This document shows positions 61,233 to 64,000 of a DNA stretch of 64,000 nt, in pieces (the first letter of the stretch is position 1; each line of letters starts with the position of its first letter). The stretch comes from an uncultured Rhizobiaceae group bacterium (GTDB lineage: Bacteria; Pseudomonadota; Alphaproteobacteria; Rhizobiales; Rhizobiaceae). The DNA is taken from assembly GCA_937958815.1 (NCBI GenBank), contig CALGMR010000006.1, forward strand, positions 289,962-353,961, in the 5' to 3' direction. The notes under the pieces are model-generated. The model made no database searches. It had not been told where the DNA came from and saw only the letters and a list, made by a program, of their open reading frames with translations. A program made the position numbers and the translations under genes.

Positions 61233-61922
61233 TCAATCTTCAAAAAACTCTGGAAAATTCGTACTTGCCTTTTCCAAAGTGCCGTCGAGATGCCTTAGGT
61301 GAATCCTCGTCATGTTGACAGCCGTTTGCTCGTCGCGCCTTTTGAGAGCTTCAAATATATCGGTATGCCCTTCCAAAACCTCTTTCATTCCGCAGGCATC
61401 TGAAAGCTCTAAAGTGCAGACCCGTTCGGTATGAGATTTGTTCTCTGAAATCGTTTTGAACGCGGGAAGGCAATCTGCGGCAATGCATATTTGCTTGTGA
61501 AACAAATAATCCAATTCATGCAGCTGGTCTGGATCATTTTGTGCAACAGCAATTTTCTGTTGGTCGAGATTTTCTTGAATGATCGCAAAATCTTTTTCTG
61601 TCGCCACCTTGCAGGCCACGCGAACAACTTCCACCTCGACCGCCGCCCGCAGGAAACGGGTATGACGCAACTCCGTCAGCGAGATTTTGCGCACACGAGT
61701 GGCTCTTTGGGGTCTAATTTGAAGCAAGTTCAATTCACTCAATCGCATAAAAGCTTCTCTCACGGGCTGGCGCGAGACATCGAAGGTCTTTGCAATTTCG
61801 ACTTCTGACAGTTTGGAACCTGGTGCGAGGCGCATTGAGATGATGTCGGATTTCAGTTGGCGAAAAACTTCTTCAGAACTTGTGAGGCGTTTTTCTTCCT
61901 GCATGGTCTGATGAATGTTCAT
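61233..61922 (-). CDS. GntR-family regulator, FCD type
   Basis: This 229-residue GntR-family protein has a winged helix with SSEEVFRQLKSDIISMRLAPGSKLSEVEIAKTFDVSRQPVREAFMRL, and a helical FCD effector domain with the metal ligands typical of the family (His in DYLFHKQIC and later His in GHTDIFEAL, HLRHLDG). It is divergent from a KDG kinase gene, suggesting control of a hexuronate or 2-keto-3-deoxygluconate pathway. A TGGTATACTA site, close to FCD operators, lies in the shared intergenic region. Confidence 0.9.
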   Translation of the reverse strand: MNIHQTMQEEKRLTSSEEVFRQLKSDIISMRLAPGSKLSEVEIAKTFDVSRQPVREAFMRLSELNLLQIRPQRATRVRKISLTELRHTRFLRAAVEVEVVRVACKVATEKDFAIIQENLDQQKIAVAQNDPDQLHELDYLFHKQICIAADCLPAFKTISENKSHTERVCTLELSDACGMKEVLEGHTDIFEALKRRDEQTAVNMTRIHLRHLDGTLEKASTNFPEFFED

Positions 61923-62310
61923 TTTGCAATCCGAAATTTAATCATACACTCAATCGCCTGTTCGGTTTCGCGTTCAGGACTTATTCTCAATATCATTTTG
62001 ACAGAATACGCTATCAACAAAACACGTGTCTATTAACGCAGTTCCACAAGTTTCACCACCGCCATAGTTCCGACCGATGGAAAACATAAGTGCCGCCCAC
62101 AAAGCGAGCGATGCCTTCATAGCGCAATTTGGTATACTAGTCTACATTATACTTGACGTACGCTCTTCTGTTGGATTAGCTCATCCGACGTTTGTAGATA
62201 CTCGGACCCTTAAATCGGAAACCGAGCGTGGCAAACACAAACTTTGACGCTACAACATTCGAAGCCATCCAACTCGGATCTAATGTCACGCGCGTGAAAC
62301 GGACTTACGA
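61923..62310. other. gntR / kdgK divergent intergenic region
   Basis: This 388-base gap holds the two promoters. TGGTATACTA (62130-62139) resembles the GntR/FCD operator TGGT-N2-ACCA with one change. Downstream is a TTGACG (62153-62158) that could be a -35 for kdgK. No gene or RNA is seen. Confidence 0.45.
62130..62139. promoter_or_regulatory. candidate GntR operator
   Basis: TGGTATACTA is a near-palindrome (TGGTAT/ATACCA with one change), matching the TGGTATACCA type bound by FCD GntR regulators. It lies about 20 bases upstream of a TTGACG element pointing to kdgK. Confidence 0.4.
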
Positions 62311-63225
62311 ATGCAAAGAAATACTCTGAAGATCGCCTGCATTGGTGAGGCTATGATCGAAATGATCACGAATCCAGACGCCTCAACCGCCCAATTGGGG
62401 GTTGCTGGCGACAGTATGAACACCGCGATCTATCTAAAACGCAGCTTGCCTGCAGAGCATCAAGTTTCATTTGTATCCATGGTTGGGCAAGATTCATTGT
62501 CCGATAGAATTGTGAATTTCATTGCAGCCGAGGGCGTGAACACAGACTTGCTCAAACGGCATCCGACAAAATTGCCCGGGCTGTATTCCATCAGCACAAA
62601 TAATGAAGGCGAGCGTTCATTTTCATATTGGCGCAACGCTTCTGCTGCACGCTCCATGTTCTCGTCATCCCATGGTTTGAACCTTGCAGAACTTGATGGT
62701 TTTGACTTTGTGTTTGCTTCCGCAATTTCGCTGGCAATTTTGCCTCAAACTGATCTCGATAAACTCTTCCAGTGGGTTGCTGAATTTCGGTCCAAAGGTG
62801 GCCGTTTCATTTTTGACAGCAATTATAGACCTGCACTTTGGTCAAGCACTCAAGTGGCCAGGCGAGAGATTGAAAAGGCTTGGCGTTGTTGCGATATCGC
62901 TCTTCCTTCAATTGATGATGAAATGGCACTCTTTGGCGATACCAATGAGGAGGCTGTGCTCGCGCGCATGACGCAATATGGAATCAAATGCGGTGTTATG
63001 AAGCGCAGCGATCGCGGGCCCGTTGACCTCAGCGATCAACACATGGATTTTCCGAACTATCCAAAAGCCAAAACTGTGATTGACACAACAGCGGCGGGCG
63101 ACAGTTTCAATGGCGGCTTTTTGGCCACGTTTCTCACCACCAACGATACCGGAACTGCCGCCAAACACGGACACGATTTGGCATGTCGAGTGGTTGCTCA
63201 TCGTGGTGCGATTATTCCCAAATAA
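62311..63225 (+). CDS. kdgK: 2-keto-3-deoxygluconate kinase, PfkB family
   Basis: This 304-residue PfkB kinase begins ACIGEAMIEMITNPD, binds sugar with GVAGDSMNTAIYLKRSL, and has FSYWRNASAARSMF, the segment typical of KDG kinases. The C-terminal catalytic motif is IDTTAAGDSFNGGFLATF. It phosphorylates 2-dehydro-3-deoxygluconate, an intermediate of hexuronate and pectin or alginate breakdown. No other enzyme of that pathway lies in the window. A hairpin follows 7 bases after the stop. Confidence 0.9.
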   Translation: MQRNTLKIACIGEAMIEMITNPDASTAQLGVAGDSMNTAIYLKRSLPAEHQVSFVSMVGQDSLSDRIVNFIAAEGVNTDLLKRHPTKLPGLYSISTNNEGERSFSYWRNASAARSMFSSSHGLNLAELDGFDFVFASAISLAILPQTDLDKLFQWVAEFRSKGGRFIFDSNYRPALWSSTQVARREIEKAWRCCDIALPSIDDEMALFGDTNEEAVLARMTQYGIKCGVMKRSDRGPVDLSDQHMDFPNYPKAKTVIDTTAAGDSFNGGFLATFLTTNDTGTAAKHGHDLACRVVAHRGAIIPK

Positions 63226-63231
63226 GTGTTC

Positions 63232-63253
63232 AGATCAGCAGTGTTGCTGATCT
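63232..63253 (+). terminator. hairpin after kdgK
   Basis: Perfect 9-base stem AGATCAGCA / TGCTGATCT with a 4-base loop, starting 7 bases after the kdgK stop. No U tract follows, so its strength as a terminator is doubtful. Confidence 0.5.
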
Positions 63254-63460
63254 CGCCTTACCTTCAAATGCTGGGACAGACTTCACCAAATTGGTGGAAT
63301 TCAAGCCCCAAATTTTCTCCACCGTATGTGGGCTCAGTGGTTGGATAGAATGAGGAACACCGTTTTATCACACCATGCCTACTTGTTGTTTCAGGTTGTG
63401 TTTTCAGTGCATATTTGTTGGATTGGAAATGAGCATGAAAGAAAAGTCTGGAGCAAACTC

Positions 63461-63895
63461 ATGGTGACCATCAAACCAAAAGATGTGGTAAAGTTGCGCG
63501 TAAAGGGCCACTCCGTTGGACATGGCCGCACCGACCTCAAAGTTCGCGACCTTGATTTGATCATGGATGAACCGACCGAACGTGGCGGCACCAATTTAGG
63601 GCCGTCTCCCACCGAACATGCCTACATGGCGCTGGTGGGGTGCACGACCTCAATCTCCAACAAATGCGCTAAGAAGCTGGGTATAGATATCGGCACTCTC
63701 ACCTATGACATGGTGGTGGAGTTTGACAGGCGTGGGGTTTTGTTGACGAAAGAGGTGGCGGTGCCATTTCCATCTATAACGCTTGATGTCACATCAGATG
63801 GCAGCGCCTCTCAGGACGAACTTGATAAAGTTGCGGAGGAGACAGCAAAATTTTGTGCAATTGATCCTCCCTCATTGAATTGGTCCATCCTATAG
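63461..63895 (+). CDS. OsmC family protein, probably truncated at the C-terminus
   Basis: The start is ATG 63461 with GGAG upstream, giving 144 residues. The OsmC/Ohr-like fold has LGPSPTEHAYMALVGCTTSISNKCAKKLGI, with the two conserved cysteines of a thiol peroxidase (Cys in VGCTTS and in KFCAID). After FCAI the sequence (DPPSLNWSIL) departs from the usual family end. The DNA from 63862 on (TGATCCTCCCTC) looks like the terminal inverted repeat of an IS3-type element, so the last ten codons are probably supplied by the insertion. Confidence 0.82.
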   Translation: MVTIKPKDVVKLRVKGHSVGHGRTDLKVRDLDLIMDEPTERGGTNLGPSPTEHAYMALVGCTTSISNKCAKKLGIDIGTLTYDMVVEFDRRGVLLTKEVAVPFPSITLDVTSDGSASQDELDKVAEETAKFCAIDPPSLNWSIL

Positions 63896-64000
63896 TTGAG
63901 TAAAAGGAGGACTGAAGATGGCAAGAAAGCGCCACAAACCCGAAGAGATCGTATTGAAGCTACGTCAGGTTGATGTGCTGGTTGGACAAGGAATGGCTCG
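63862..64000 (+). mobile_element. left end of an IS3-family element
   Basis: The element appears to begin at TGATCCTCCCTCATTGAATT (63862), which has the form of an IS3/IS407-type terminal repeat (TGA-CC-GGTCCA). A transposase OrfA starts 56 bases later. The right part lies beyond the window. The end assignment is from pattern memory; the other terminal repeat and target duplication cannot be seen. Confidence 0.6.
63918..64000 (+). CDS. IS3-family transposase OrfA, N-terminal fragment
   Basis: ATG 63918 follows a strong AAAGGAGG site. The 27 visible residues begin MARKRHKPEEIVLKLRQVDV, the standard start of the DNA-binding helix-turn-helix OrfA protein of IS3-type elements (IS407-like group). 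The gene runs off the window edge. OrfA and OrfB of this family together make the active transposase by programmed frameshift. Confidence 0.88.
   Translation, partial: MARKRHKPEEIVLKLRQVDVLVGQGMA

Noticed and set aside
1..64000. tRNA, rRNA, CRISPR arrays or a replication origin
   Set aside because: No cloverleaf with a CCA-type end, no spaced direct repeats and no clustered DnaA boxes were seen by eye; a tRNA scan would be needed to be certain.

Overview
The window comes from an alphaproteobacterium, most likely a Hyphomicrobiales (Rhizobiales) member and plausibly marine. The reasons are a MucR/Ros zinc-finger regulator, DUF1214/DUF1254, DUF3750, DUF1491 and TIGR03808-type genes, a smo/mtlK polyol operon, and a complete RcGTA-like gene transfer agent (GTA) cluster. 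Base composition is moderate (about 50% GC by eye) and even across the window, with no obvious foreign island except an IS3-type transposase start at the right edge.

Layout. 1-2035 (minus): a PhoQ/PhoP-like kinase (cut by the window edge), its response regulator and a small secreted protein. 2082-17153 (minus): a full GTA structural cluster in canonical order from small terminase to the tail-tip megaprotein. It is followed 12 bases later by a holin-like gene and two nested, out-of-frame genes that look like a spanin pair. 17299-25468: ycgN, a class A penicillin-binding protein, DUF1214/DUF1254 envelope proteins, DUF2336, then a DivJ/PleC-like kinase with a peptidoglycan-binding protein and DUF1491. 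25807-28220: sufE, two overlapping genes that match the split GTA activators GafY and GafZ, and mucR. 28565-36260: a ten-gene Mrp-type Na+/H+ antiporter operon with a reduced MrpA and three D-type subunits. 36335-47460: housekeeping and stress genes (msrB, oligopeptidase B, sodB, an aminotransferase, a haloacid dehalogenase, a HerA-like ATPase, a Tat beta-helix protein, DUF3750, a thiolase, gap). 47562-52146: a reductive dehalogenase fused to its own flavin/[2Fe-2S] reductase, then a Tat-exported dioxygenase-fold protein with a ferric-reductase-like membrane partner. 52166-60811 (minus): a sorbitol/mannitol uptake and oxidation operon (lacI, smoE, smoF, smoG, smoK, smoS, mtlK, fructokinase). 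61233-63225: a GntR regulator divergent from a KDG kinase. 63461-64000: an OsmC protein whose 3' end appears replaced by an incoming IS3-family element.

How parts work together. The GTA genes are almost all coupled by 1-23 base overlaps and appear to be read from one promoter just upstream of the small terminase. That promoter has a TTGACA -35 overlapped by a perfect palindrome, and two direct copies of a TAGGAAAAT element directly upstream. A third copy of the element overlies the probable promoter of the gafY-like gene about 10 kb away. Two strong hairpins follow the capsid gene. Activators, promoter elements, hairpins and a linked lysis cassette together suggest an intact, self-contained GTA, though this is inference from sequence alone.

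The other coherent systems are polyol catabolism (uptake, two dehydrogenases, fructokinase), the Mrp antiporter, and a one-polypeptide dehalogenation enzyme with a separate 2-haloacid dehalogenase nearby. No tRNA, rRNA or CRISPR array was seen.
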